Shown: positions 48,803 to 59,525 of the stretch, one piece after another
Position numbering within the stretch: position 1 is the first letter of the stretch
Layout: each line of letters begins with the position of its first letter
Source: Malania oleifera
Lineage: Eukaryota > Streptophyta > Magnoliopsida > Santalales > Ximeniaceae
Assembly (NCBI RefSeq): GCF_029873635.1
Contig: NC_080426.1
Coordinates: 54,326,093-54,390,092, forward strand
Reading direction: 5' to 3'
DNA: 64,000 nucleotides
Notes under the pieces: model-generated
What the model was told of the DNA's origin: nothing
Databases searched by the model: none
What the model saw: only the letters and a program-made list of their open reading frames with translations
Made by a program: the position numbers and the translations under genes

Positions 48803-51800
48803 TGTCCCTCATTATAGGTTTGTCTTAGGACAACAACGACAACGGACAAATGGTACTTGGACAGCGGATGCTCAAGGTATATGACAGGTGACAAGACCAA
48901 GTTCACTACTTCAAAACAAATGGATGGGGGATACGTTACTTTCGATGACAATGCCAAAGGTAAAATTGTTGGTATTGGAAAAATTGGTAAAGAACCTTTA
49001 TTCACTATAGATAATGTGTTATTAGTGGAAGGACTAAAACATAATCTTTTAAGTATTAGTCAACTAAGTGATAAAGGGTTCGAAGTAATTTTCATGAAAG
49101 AAAAATGTGTTATCCAAAATCCTAAAAATAAAGAAACTTTGTTTATGGCTCATAGGATAAATAATGTCTATTGCATAAATCTTGAGAAATTAGCAAATCA
49201 AAACATAACTTGCTTAACAGCTATGAATGAAGTAAGCTGGTTATGGCATAGGAAACTAGGTCATGCTAGTATGGACCTACTATCCAAATTATCTAAGAAA
49301 AATCTTGTAAAAGGACTACCAAATACTAAGTATATAAAAGACAAGATGTGTGAAGCATGTCAAAAGGGAAAACAAGTAAAAACCAGTTTTAAGAAGAAAA
49401 AATACATATCCACCAAAAGACCTCTAGAACTCTTGCATCTAGATTTATTTGGTCCAACTTGAACCTTAAGCTTAGGTGGAAAACAATTTGCTTTTGTTAT
49501 TGTAGATGATTATTCAAGATTCACTTGGGTAATCTTTTTAGCAAACAAAGATGAAGCTTGTAACCAATTAATAACCTTATGTAAGAAATTACAAAATGAG
49601 AAAGGTTACAATGTAACAAGTTTTAGAAGTGACCAAGGAAGAGAGTTTAAAAATAAGGAAGTTGATAAATTTTGTAATGAACTTGGAATAACTCACAATT
49701 TTTCAGCACCTAAAACTCCACAACAAAATGGAGTTGTTGAAAGGCAAAATAGAATTTTACAAGAAATGGCAAGAACAATGCTAAATAAAAATAATTTGCC
49801 TAAATATTTTTGGGCAGAGGCTGTAAATACTACATGTTATATTGTAAATAGAGTATCAATAAGATCAAAAATAGATAAAACACCATATGAACTTTGGAAA
49901 GATAGAAAACCTAATATTTCCTACTTTCATGTATTTGGTTGTAAATGCTTTATATTAAATACTAAAGATGATCTAGGAAAGTTTGATGCAAAGTCAGATG
50001 AAGGTATCTTCTTAGGTTATTCTACAATTAGTAAAGCTTATAGGATTTATAATAAAAGAACTTCTACGATCATGGAATCAATTCATATAACTTTTGATGA
50101 AACAAATAGTTATGACATTAAACATATGAATGATGAAAAAGAAGTTATGTGTCAAAAAGAAAAAGAACTTGAAATAAAAGAGGAAAAGGATAATGATGCT
50201 TTTAAATGAAAACTTTACAGAAAATTTGAATCTTCCTTAAGAGTGGAAATATGACAAAAATCATCCAAAAGAACAAATACTTGGTGAAACATCAAAAGGG
50301 ATAACAACTAGAGCTTCACTAAAAAATATTTGTAATCATTATGCTTTTTTATCTCAAGATGAACCAAAAAATATTGAAGATGCTTTAAATGATGATTCAT
50401 GGATTATAGCTATGCAAGAGGAACTAAATCAATTCAAAAGAAGTCAAGTATGGGAACTTATACCAAAACCCAAAGATAAATCAATTATAGGACCTAAATG
50501 GGTGTTTAGGAATAAGAAGGATGAAAATGGAGTTGTTGTAAGAAAGAAAGCTAGGCTAGTGGCACAAGGGTATAATCAAGAAGAAGGAATTGATTATGAT
50601 GAAACTTTTGCACCTATGGCAAGGATGGAGGCTATTAGGATGCTTTTAGCCTATGTTGCCCATAAGGATTTTAAGTTATATCAAATAAATGTAAATAGTG
50701 CATTTTTAAATGGATATATAAATGAAGAAGTGTATGTTAAACAACCTCCAGGTTTTGAAAATTCTAAAAATCCAAACCATGTATTCATATTGACAAAAGC
50801 TCTTTATAGTTTGAAACAAGCTCCAAGAGCTTGGTATGAGAGGTTAAGTAAATTTTTACATAAAAATGAATTTACAAGAGGAAAAGTTGATAGTACCTTA
50901 TTCATTAAATCCAAAAACAAAGATATGCTAATAGTTTAAATATATGTGGATGATATTATATTTGGAGCAACAAATAAAGATCTATGTAAAGAATTTGCCA
51001 AATGTATGTCAAAAGAATTTGAGATGAGTATGATGGGGGAGTTAAATAATTTTCTAAGACTACAAATAAAGCAAGCTAAAAATGGAACTTTCATAAATCA
51101 AACTAAGTACATCAAGGATATGCTCAAAAAGTTTGACATGGAACAAAGTAAACCTATAGGAACTCCTATGAGTACAACTACAAGTCTTGATAGAGATGAA
51201 AAAGGAAAGCAAGTAGACATCACACACTATAGAGGAATTATTGGTAGCTTACTATATTTAACTGCTAGTAGGCCGGATATTATGTTTAGTGTGTGTATGT
51301 GTGCAAGATTTCAATCAGCTCCCAAGGAATCACACTTAACAGCTGTCAAGAGAATTCTTAGGTACTTGGTAGGATCACTTGATTTAGGGTTATGGTATCC
51401 AAAGGACACAGATTTTAATATGATAAGTTATTCAGATGCTGATTATGCCAGTTGTAAGATTGATAGAAAAAGTACAAGTGGCACATGTCACTTTCTAGGA
51501 CAATCATTGGTGTCATGGTTTTCAAAGAAACAAAATTCTATAGCTTTATCAACCTCCGAAGCTGAATATGTGGTAGCAGGAAGTTGTTGTGCACAAATTT
51601 TATATATGAAACAACAATTAAAGGATTTTAATTTAGAAAATAAAACAATTCCGATAAAGTGTGATAATACAAGTGCCATAAATATATCTAAAAATTCAAT
51701 TTCACACTCAAGAACTAAGCATATAGACATAAGACATCATTTTTTGAGAGATCATGTTCAAAAGGAGGATATAATTCTTGAATTTATAAATACAAGTGAT

Positions 51801-51896
51801 CAATGGGCTGATATTTTTACAAAACCTTTAAGTGAAGAAAGATTTATACATATTAGGAGGGAACTTGGGTTAATCCATAGCAGAGAAGTATATTAG
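48803..51896 (+). pseudogene. pol of element B (protease, integrase, RT, RNase H)
   Basis: Same frame as gag, after stops at 48800 and 48815. Protease LDSGCSRYMTGD with intact DSG (48860-48868). Integrase: HRKLGH, CEACQKGK, LDLFGP followed by a stop (near 49460), VDDYSRF, RSDQGREF, and the third catalytic Glu in NGVVERQN (49739-49741). A frameshift lies near 50200. RT: the first catalytic Asp is lost (LYQINVNSAFLNG, Asn at 50688-50690), while YVDDIIFG (50943-50954) is intact, two codons after a Gln-to-stop at 50937. RNase H: SDADYASCK, STSGTCHFLGQS, STSEAEY. The C-terminus HIDIRHHFLRDH is normal and the stop is at 51894-51896. Only about five inactivating changes. Confidence 0.93.
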
Positions 51897-51929
51897 TAGT
51901 AAAATTTCAAAATTTATATGCACTTTAAA

Positions 51930-52100
51930 CGTCTAATGTTCACATCCCAGACGTCTGAACACTATAGCAGAAGAGTTTAGATGACTGAACCTAGGACTTC
52001 AGACGTTTGAACTCATACTGACTTTTACAACTTCCAGGTTTTCAAAACTTCAAATGTCTGTACTTATCTTTAGACATCTGAAGTCGCGGGATTTATATAT
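51930..52100 (+). promoter_or_regulatory. Internal palindromic motif cluster before the third ORF of B
   Basis: After pol: cagacgtctgaacactat (51948), gatgactgaacct (about 51980), cttcagacgtttgaac (about 51997), tcaaatgtctg, tagacatctgaag. Then the TATA-like ggatttatatatttt (52089-52103), and the third ORF starts at 52263. The 17-mer agacgtctgaacactat also occurs in the LTR of B (46585-46601). Confidence 0.5.
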
Positions 52101-52937
52101 TTTCAGCTCACTAAACCCTAAACTTCAGGCTTCTGAAGTTCCTTGCTTCATTCATCCGAACTTCAAACTCTTCATCTTCCCTCACTTTCCCTTCACTCCG
52201 ACACTTCTACCCTACTCGGATTCATCACACGAAACTTAGGGTTACTGAAACTTTGTGTCTTCATGCCTCAAATCAAGCAGACTGAGAACAAAGGTCCTTC
52301 ATTAGGGAGGGAAACCCAAAATATTGATAAATGGTTAGTTGCTCCTCGAGCTCGACTTCATTATCAAAATTCTTTGAGCTCTGTAAAACCAATCTTAGGT
52401 AAAGTCTTGGATGTATCATTCTTTGTCGCTGAATTTCCTGATATCCTTACATTGTTTCATGATATTGGATGGTTTGATTTTATCACTCAACAATCCAAGG
52501 GTTGATTTCCTCATTTAGTGAAAATTTTCTATGCAAATATGCAATATGAAGATGGGATTTTCTCTTTAGAAGTTAAAGGAAAAAAAATACTACTGAATTC
52601 TGAAATATTATCTCCCATTCTAAAAATTACTCCAGGAGAGTTTAATTGTCCTATGTTTGCTCAATCTTGGATCCTTGAACAAGGTTTTACTCCTGAAGCT
52701 TTTCTTCCTCTAATCATGACAAATGAACCTGTCTATTTTGCACATCCTCCATTGTACAAGCAACTGAATTTAAAAGGCCAAATTCGTCATAAACTACTTT
52801 CCACCAATATCATACCAAAACAAGGCTCTTTTGATCATCTTTCTTATATCAAATTCTTTGTTCTTTGGTGTTTGCTTAAAGGCAAAAAACTAGACTTCGC
52901 TAGTTTAATTGTTAGGTGGATGTGGACTGTGATGACC

Positions 52938-52939
<2 letters not shown>

Positions 52940-52986
<47 letters not shown>
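52940..52986. repeat. AT microsatellite
   Basis: Uninterrupted AT repeat of about 47 bp near the left end of the Gypsy solo LTR. Confidence 0.95.
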
Positions 52987-52989
<3 letters not shown>

Positions 52990-53194
52990 TAAAGTACAAT
53001 AATAATAAAATAATAAAAATAGTCATTAAGTTAATATCAATACAGAAGTGTTTTTCTGTATTATCCTTGATTCTATGTTTGATGCATAAGAAAGACCTTA
53101 TCTTAGCGAGTGCTCAGAGACCATTGCGGCTCAGTCGCTCCCTGGAGGTCGGTCTGGTCAAAATGGAATTTCATAAGATAAACAGGATAGACAC

Positions 53195-53500
53195 TGTTTG
53201 TACACGTAAATAAGTATATATACATAAAATAGTGTTTTGACAGACATAATTTGTAGAAATACATAATAAGATGATAATAGTATAGGTATCATATGTGGGG
53301 CTCACAAGACTATGTGGGGTCCACATAAGTCCCGGAGCCACAAGATACTGTTTATATACGTAAATGAGTACATAAAATAATGTTTTAACTGATATAATTT
53401 GAAGAAATATATGATAAAATAATAATAATAATAATATAGGTATCCTATGCGGGGCCCACAAGACTGTGTGGGCCCCACATGAGTCCCGAAGCCGTATGAA
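53195..53500 (+). repeat. Tandem duplication of about 154 bp in U3 of the Gypsy solo LTR
   Basis: Unit 1 at 53195-53348 (tgtttgtacacgtaaataag...cccggagccacaagatac) and unit 2 from 53349 (tgtttatatacgtaaatgag...cccgaagccg). Each unit ends in a palindromic block of the type gtggggcccac...tgtgggccccacatgagtcccg. A third such block without the leading part is at about 53590-53630. Confidence 0.85.
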
Positions 53501-56104
53501 GGTTTACACAAGTCTCAAAGCTATGTAGGATGCATAAAATCGTATAAGAGTTATTCGACTTACGTAGGATCCATTTGGATCTCGAAAGTTGTGTGGGGCC
53601 CACAAGACCATGTGGGCCCACATGAGTTTTTAAAATTCAAATTTAATTCTTATTCAAAAATAAATAATAAAATAAATAAAAACTAAAAATGGTTCAAAAT
53701 TAATAATAATGATAATAATAATGATAATAATGATTAAGAAAAATAATAAAATAATTAATTAACTAATTGATTAATTAATTAGGTAAGTGATTAATTAAAA
53801 ATTTATTTAATGGGAATGGTGGCAAGCACTCTCACATAGCCTCCATCCCCATCCCATACTCAACCCATACCTTGCCCATCCCTTGCCCATTCTTTAATTT
53901 TTAAAAATTATAATTTCACCCATCTCCCCATACTTTTATAAATTTCATTTCTTCCCCAAAATTTCCCTATAAATAGGGAGCTCTCAACCTTCATTTTTCA
54001 CAACAATTTTTCAAGGAAGAGAAGGATTAGTGAGTGAAAGAATTTGTGGTGGAGAGAGAATTTTGAGTAAGTTCTCACTCACCCACTCTTTCCGATCTCA
54101 TTGCTTAAAGATAGTTTTTGTGTTCGTAGCACACGGTAAAAGAAGAAGGTAAGTAAATTTTGATTATGTTAGTTTTTTTTATTTAAAATTCATACCCGAG
54201 TTTATTTTATAAGTAAATTTCAATTATGTTAATTAGTTCCACAAAATTTCCATGAGTTTATTTTTACGCGTATTTAATTATACCAGTTCTATCTTTAATA
54301 TACTTGTATCTATTTTTGGGTTAAGAAATGTTTTAATCCCCTCGGGTAAATTTTCAGCATTTCTTTTTATTCAAAAATAAAATTATATATATTTTTAACA
54401 CAAAAATTGTGTGGCATGAGTTTATTTCTACATTACAATTTTATGTAAATATGAGAAAAGATGAGATTTTTAAGATATTATTTTAAATTACATAAATTAT
54501 AATAAGATGATTTTAAAACGCCTTATGGCAACGAAAGTTCAAAGTTACAGATGCTCGGTACCGCAGCTTAAAGTTTATACGGATCAGAGTGCACCCACAC
54601 TGTTTACAGAGTGGTTATTTATGTTAGTGGATTTCTCCCGAGTGCACACCTAGTTCCGGACCAGGATTTAATAAGGAAAATCTCACTTAAAGTTTACGTA
54701 CATTGATTTAGTTTGGTCGGCCAGTCAGCTAAGTCCAGTCTTCGGACCGCACAACCCAGTTATGGGGGTAAACATGACTTACGGCAAACAGGCCTAAGGG
54801 TGATTTTTTTTATAATATATGTTTATACATATTTAATTACGTGTACAAAGTTACTGATGATTTGAAGGAAAAGTGTAAGTTTACGTGAAAAGGATCATTC
54901 TGGTACTTAAATGACGATCTAAGGAAAAGTATATGTATGTTTATCATAAAACATTTTTACAGTTTTAAAGTTAAAAGTTTAATTTAGCAGTTATAGTATA
55001 TGATTATAAAAAATTTACTGTTGAAATTGATGACAAAAGTTTTATGCATAAATTTTTAAATTTATATTTATTTTAAAAGCAGTATTGAAGTTATAGTATT
55101 AAATATTGTTTTACGAAATTCTTTAAATGCTCATTTTGGCCACACACTAATAATAATCTTATTTACTTACTGAGCGTCGTCTCACTCCAATCGTATTTTA
55201 TTTCAGATAACTCTGAAGGACATGTCGGAAATCAAGCTTAGCAAACATGCGGGTGGGGATTAGAAAAATAAAGATTGATTAGAAATATTAGTATGATTTT
55301 AGATATTTATGTTTGTGTAATTTTTCTTCTTTTGAAATAAATGATTGTAATATGGATAATTAGCGCTCTGGTTTAAATAAAAGTTGAGTTTATTTGCTTC
55401 CGCTGTAAATCAGTAGTAAAAAGTTAATATCCCAGGCCCCTCGGGGTTGGGGTGTTACATGGACCAAGCTAGAATCAAATCGAGTTATCCTACCTTATGG
55501 AGGAATTCTCACTCTTCTCTTTACTCACCTTAACATTACCAATATTTCTGAGTTTTTCATAAAAACAACCCGATATGATCTTTTTAATGAAACTTCTCTC
55601 AAGCAAATGGGATATGATAAGGGACGTTCCGGATGGTATTTGAAAGCTGCAAGGACTACACATGCACCACCTGCATCTGCAATAGCTTCAGCTTCAGCCT
55701 CAACCTCAGCCTCTGCTCCAGTATCAACAGTTGCTCAATCTTCTTCCACACAAGATTTTGGCTCATCTCCAAAAGCACCTTCTTGGTTCTTATCCTTTCA
55801 ACATGATTTCTCTAGTTTCTCTTCTAAAGTACACACTAGTCTTCAAAATATCAAAGAAAAGGTCACATCAATCGACAAACGGGTCACTCATATAGAAAAA
55901 TATCATGCCAAAACCACTAAGAGCAGTGATCCCATGGACATTAGCTCTGCTCCTCAGAGTGGAGATGATGATGATGCTGCTTCTGTAGAAAACGAAGGAA
56001 ATTCTGAAGATGAAGGTGATGAAGAAAATACTGAAGAAGAAGGGACTCAAGAAGAAGGGGGAGAAGAGGAAGAGAAAGGAGATGGTTCTCAAGAAGAAAA
56101 CTAG

Positions 56105-56220
56105 GAAAGCTAGATGTTCTCTAGTTTAGGTTTCTATGTAGCTTTTTGTTTACAAGAATCACATCTTATGTATCTCAAATTATCTGTACTCTTGCTCAAA
56201 TGTAACTTTTTGGTGTATGG

Positions 56221-56264
<44 letters not shown>

Positions 56265-56712
56265 GAGAATGACTTTTGATGGTTCTTTATCATTGTCTTA
56301 CTCTTTTTGATTAATGACAAAGGGGGAGAAAGAGTACTTGTGCTTAGTAAAGATAAAGTAAAAGTACATGATTATGTAAAAGTACATGTGAATTTAAAAG
56401 GAAAAAGAGCATTTAGTAAAGATAAAGTAAAAGACCATGTGAACTTGAATAGATAAATTGATCTTGATGATCCATGTGTGAACTTGATTTTGAATATATA
56501 TGAATTCACATAAGAACTTGGTTCTTGGTTATATAGGAATTACATGGATATATGAACTATATGAACTTTAAATTTTCTATGGTTTATAGCAAGGGGGAGT
56601 TTTTTATATATATATGGCTTGCTTGTTAATGGTCATAGTAAGGGGGAGTAATTCATTTTACATAAATCTTTTATCTTTACTCTTTGTTTGTCATCATCCA
56701 AAAGGGGGAGAT
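56105..56712 (+). other. 3' UTR and polypurine tract of element B
   Basis: Non-coding. Contains a TA microsatellite (56225-56261), g-rich tracts (acaaagggggagaaag, agcaagggggag, gtaagggggag) and ends in aaaagggggagat (56700-56712) directly before the 3' LTR. Confidence 0.85.
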
Positions 56713-58504
56713 TGTTGACCTAACAAAGTCTTTCAATTGGTTTTGGTGATAACAAACAAAGGATGATTTAACTTGAAAAGGTTGAGTTTTGGTGTTTCAG
56801 AAAATATGGATCAAGTACAGTGTAAGAGAAGATCAAGTATAAGTCAAGTATGAAGACAATTTTTCAATGATCCAAAGAGAGTTTAACATATTTGAAGCTC
56901 AAGCAAATTGTTCAAAGCATCTCAAGAGCGATGAGAACTCAAGCATGATGGCTTAGGAAACATATTTGTATGTATTTCAAAAGCCAAAATATCATTTGAA
57001 ATATGTTTTGAAGCTTTTTCAAGAGTTTATAAAGATTTAAGGACCTATTTAAGAGTATTGAATTAAGTTTTATGAAGATAATAAGAGAGCAAATTAGTTT
57101 TTAAAGAAAGATATTTATAAAACAGGATTTTTAAAGGCTCAGATGACTGAAGTAAAGGTTTCAGATGACTGAACTTTAAGTTCAGACGTCTGAAGATTAA
57201 GTGCAAACGACTGAAGAATTAATAGAACAAGACAAAAAGTTGCAATAGCAGTTCAGACGTCTGAACTTGTGATTTTAGATGTCTGAACCCAAACTTCAGA
57301 CGTCTAAACCCAGACTTCGGACATTTGACCCTGTATTTAGTTTTGTTTTAAAGGGGATTCGGGAACTTCAAACGTCTGACCTTGAATCCTCAAACGTCTG
57401 AACACTGTTCAACGGGCAAAAATTTTAAAACTCTTATTTTTAAATTATAATCGTTTGAACCCCAAATTTTCTAACAACTTGGGAAACTCTTTAAAAAAAC
57501 TCTTGCAACAAGGAAACCTACTTGGAAGCCTATAAATACATGGTTCTTGTGAATCAAAAATTATCCCAAGCATTGAAATTCTCTCAAAGCTCTCTTGCTC
57601 TAAAAATCCCTTTTGATCAATCTCTTGCAAAGTTGAAAGTATTGTTGTTCTGATATATATATTTTTTTTGCATCAAATCTTGAAGAAATACTGATTTCTC
57701 ATCTGGAGAAAAGGATTTTGGTGAATTCTATGAAAAGCTTCAAAAGTTTATTTCATTCTTGATATTTTATCTTTTGAAGTACATAGTTTTGATTTGTACT
57801 AATCTGCTCTTTGTGTGAGCTTCTCTTGTACACCAGATTTTGATATTTCTATTGTAGATTTTGGGCGATTCCAGGCTATTGGAATGTTGACCAAACAAGG
57901 GCATATTGTTTGGAGAAGGCAAGCTCTAGCCTCGATCAAAGGAGTGGTTGTAAACAAGCGTTGTTCCACGTGGTAACAGAGCTATTATAGTGGAACCCTT
58001 CGGTGTTTTGCCAAGGGCGAGAACGTAAGCTGTGTTGAAGCCAAACCTCGTAAAATATCTTGTGTCTTTCTCTCAATTTTACATACTATACTTGCTGTGT
58101 TGTATGATTTAAAAGTGCAGGTCACAGGTTCTAAAGAGAAAGAAACAAAAACTCTTGGTATTTAGAAAGTACGTTTCGATTAACCGTTTGCGGAAACCCA
58201 AAAGGGAGTACGTTGGTTAATCTGCAGAAATCTTAATCAAGATAAGTGCATACTAAAAGTTTATTCAAAGAAGGTGATAAACATTCATAGGGAAATCAAC
58301 AAAAGCAAAATTATTCTTGATTGAATGGTTGAATTATTTTAGCTTTATTGATTGTCTTGTTCATTTAAATTACAAGTATTCTAAAGTGTGATTATTAGTT
58401 ATTTGTTGTGCTTTCTTTAGTGTCTTAAGAAAAAGATTAAAAATTATCAAAATTAAAAAGATTCCAATTCACCCCGCCCTCTTGGAAAGCTATTCCTAAT
58501 TTCA
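56713..58504 (+). repeat. 3' LTR of element B
   Basis: Complete LTR tgttgacctaacaaag...ctaatttca. Motif array at 57135-57405, TATAAATA at 57531-57538, leader element at 58018-58050. Motif units differ in number and position from the 5' LTR. Confidence 0.93.
57135..57538 (+). promoter_or_regulatory. U3 motif array and TATA box, 3' LTR of B
   Basis: Copies of ttcagacgtctgaa and variants (57181, 57250, 57295, 57369, 57390). One unit present in the 5' LTR (acttcaggtgtctgaag) is missing and one extra unit (acttcagacgtctaaaccc) is present. TATAAATA is at 57531-57538. Confidence 0.65.
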
Positions 58505-58509
58505 CGATC

Positions 58510-59520
58510 TACGCTTCTCAATAACAGTCGAGATTGAGCCACGTCAACGATCCACGCCTTTTTCCACTGCTCTGTTTGATGGCCTACATGTGGCACACTA
58601 TCCTTCAAGCATTTAGGGTGCAATGTGGCCTTATCCCAGCCATTCAAATGGTGCTTCTTCAAGACGGCTGCAGTCGTGACACGTCGACAATCCGGAGTGC
58701 CTTGTACTGTCCACCCGGCAACCAGCACTTGGCCCGATTTTGTCAATCTGGACTGATTCCTCATAAATCGACAGACCCTTTGAACCAGTTTTTGAATCGG
58801 ATCCATGTATTTTCTTACTAATATTTTGTATTACGTTATTTATTTGCTTAAAAATTTAGGAAAAATATGAAAAAAAATCACAAAAAATTCAGAAAAATCA
58901 GAAAAAAATTGTTTTTGAGGTCAGAAAATTGTTTTTACACACTTTTCACATAGAAAAATAGAAAAGATTCCAAAAATCTCCCAATAAAATTTGAAAAATA
59001 TTATTTAATATCTAGAAAAATTCTATAAATTTTTTAAGTAAATCTGGGAGTTATTTTCATGAAATATTTTCTCGATTTTCTATCCCTATGATTTCAAGAA
59101 AGGGATACGACCTTGTTAAGCTTCACATGCCCTAATTCTAAGGGATGTATTATTATAGGTACTATGTTACAAATGTGAACACTTGTGTGTGATTTAGTAG
59201 TGTTTTTGTAATATTTTTTTAAAAAGGAATAGAATAAAAGGCTATTACATTTTTTTTGGGGATAATCTTCAACTAATTAGATATTGTTCGTAGAATAGGT
59301 ATAGGGGGTGCTAGTACCTTCCCCTCACATAACCAAACTCTCGATCCCGATCATGGTAATGCAAACTGATTCTACCCTTAATGGGGTGGTAATCATGTGT
59401 TCTAACCACACTTTAAAAGGTTAGTGGCGACTCCAATGTCCATTTTTCAAGAAAATAAACATACTTATCATTTTTATTTCGCCCACCCTAGGGCACATTC
59501 GCTCCTGGGACGTCGTGACA
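58510..59520 (+). repeat. Right part of the Tat-like solo LTR
   Basis: Continues the block 42900-45885 after element B. Holds ttagtggcgactccaatg (about 59421) and the end ctcctgggacgtcgtgaca. The open frames here (58453-58821 on both strands) have no recognisable domain and are probably accidental. Confidence 0.8.
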
Positions 59521-59525
59521 ATATT

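Larger units (their letters stand above)
52928..55459 (+). mobile_element. Solo LTR of a second Ty3/Gypsy family
   Basis: A 2532-bp block starting TGTGATGACCC and ending GGGGTTGGGGTGTTACA, flanked by TGGAC (52923-52927 and 55460-55464). Its removal restores the third ORF of B, so it is the youngest event on this side. An AT microsatellite lies near the left end, a tandem duplication with GGGCCC palindromes at 53195-53500, and a TATAAATA box near 53967 (ccctataaataggg). No coding capacity. Confidence 0.92.
52263..56104 (+). pseudogene. Third ORF of element B, split by a Gypsy solo LTR
   Basis: ATG 52263 (MPQIKQTENKG), one stop at codon 81 (52503-52505), cut at 52927 and resumed at 55465 in frame once the LTR and one TGGAC are removed; the natural end is 56104. 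About 434 codons in all. N-terminal two thirds: WFDFITQQSKG, FYANMQYEDG, EVKGKKILLNS, FNCPMFAQSWILEQGF, KQGSFDHLSYIKFFVLWCL, RWMWTKLESN, GGILTLLFTHL; then an Ala/Ser-rich linker, a segment PSWFLSFQHDFSSFS, a possible short coiled coil (IKEKVTSIDKRVTHIEKY), DPMDISSAP, and a Glu/Asp-rich tail of about 55 residues. Resembles the plant family called putative plant transposon protein. No transmembrane helix or signal peptide. Role unknown. Confidence 0.75.
45886..58504 (+). mobile_element. Copia SIRE-type element B, containing a Gypsy solo LTR
   Basis: Exact duplication CGATC (45881-45885 and 58505-58509). Best preserved element here: complete LTRs (1811 and 1792 bp, about 96 percent alike over the first 300 bp by eye), gag with one large deletion, nearly full pol and a third ORF. 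It inserted into the Tat-like solo LTR. Confidence 0.94.
42900..59520 (+). mobile_element. Solo LTR of a Ty3/Gypsy Tat-like element, containing element B
   Basis: Begins TGTAGACACCATAATTTTTA and ends GGGACGTCGTGACA, flanked by ATATT (42895-42899 and 59521-59525). Removing B (45886-58504) and one CGATC leaves about 4.0 kb without coding capacity. The length, the tgtagacacc start and the ttagtggcgactcc near the end suggest the Tat/Ogre/Retand group; that name is from memory. Within it: TATAAATA at 43727-43734, a degenerate gcccacctgccatttaaaat array, and a GA-rich tract. The right part is 58510-59520. Confidence 0.85.

Noticed and set aside
52143-52262. Upstream in-frame start for the third ORF of B (52143)
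   Set aside because: The extra N-terminus is encoded by the motif-rich leader and has no counterpart in A; the shared start is MP(H/Q)IKQ at 52263.
58453-58821. Overlapping ORFs of 95-117 codons on both strands
   Set aside because: Inside the right part of the Tat-like solo LTR, crossing the B insertion junction; no recognisable domain.
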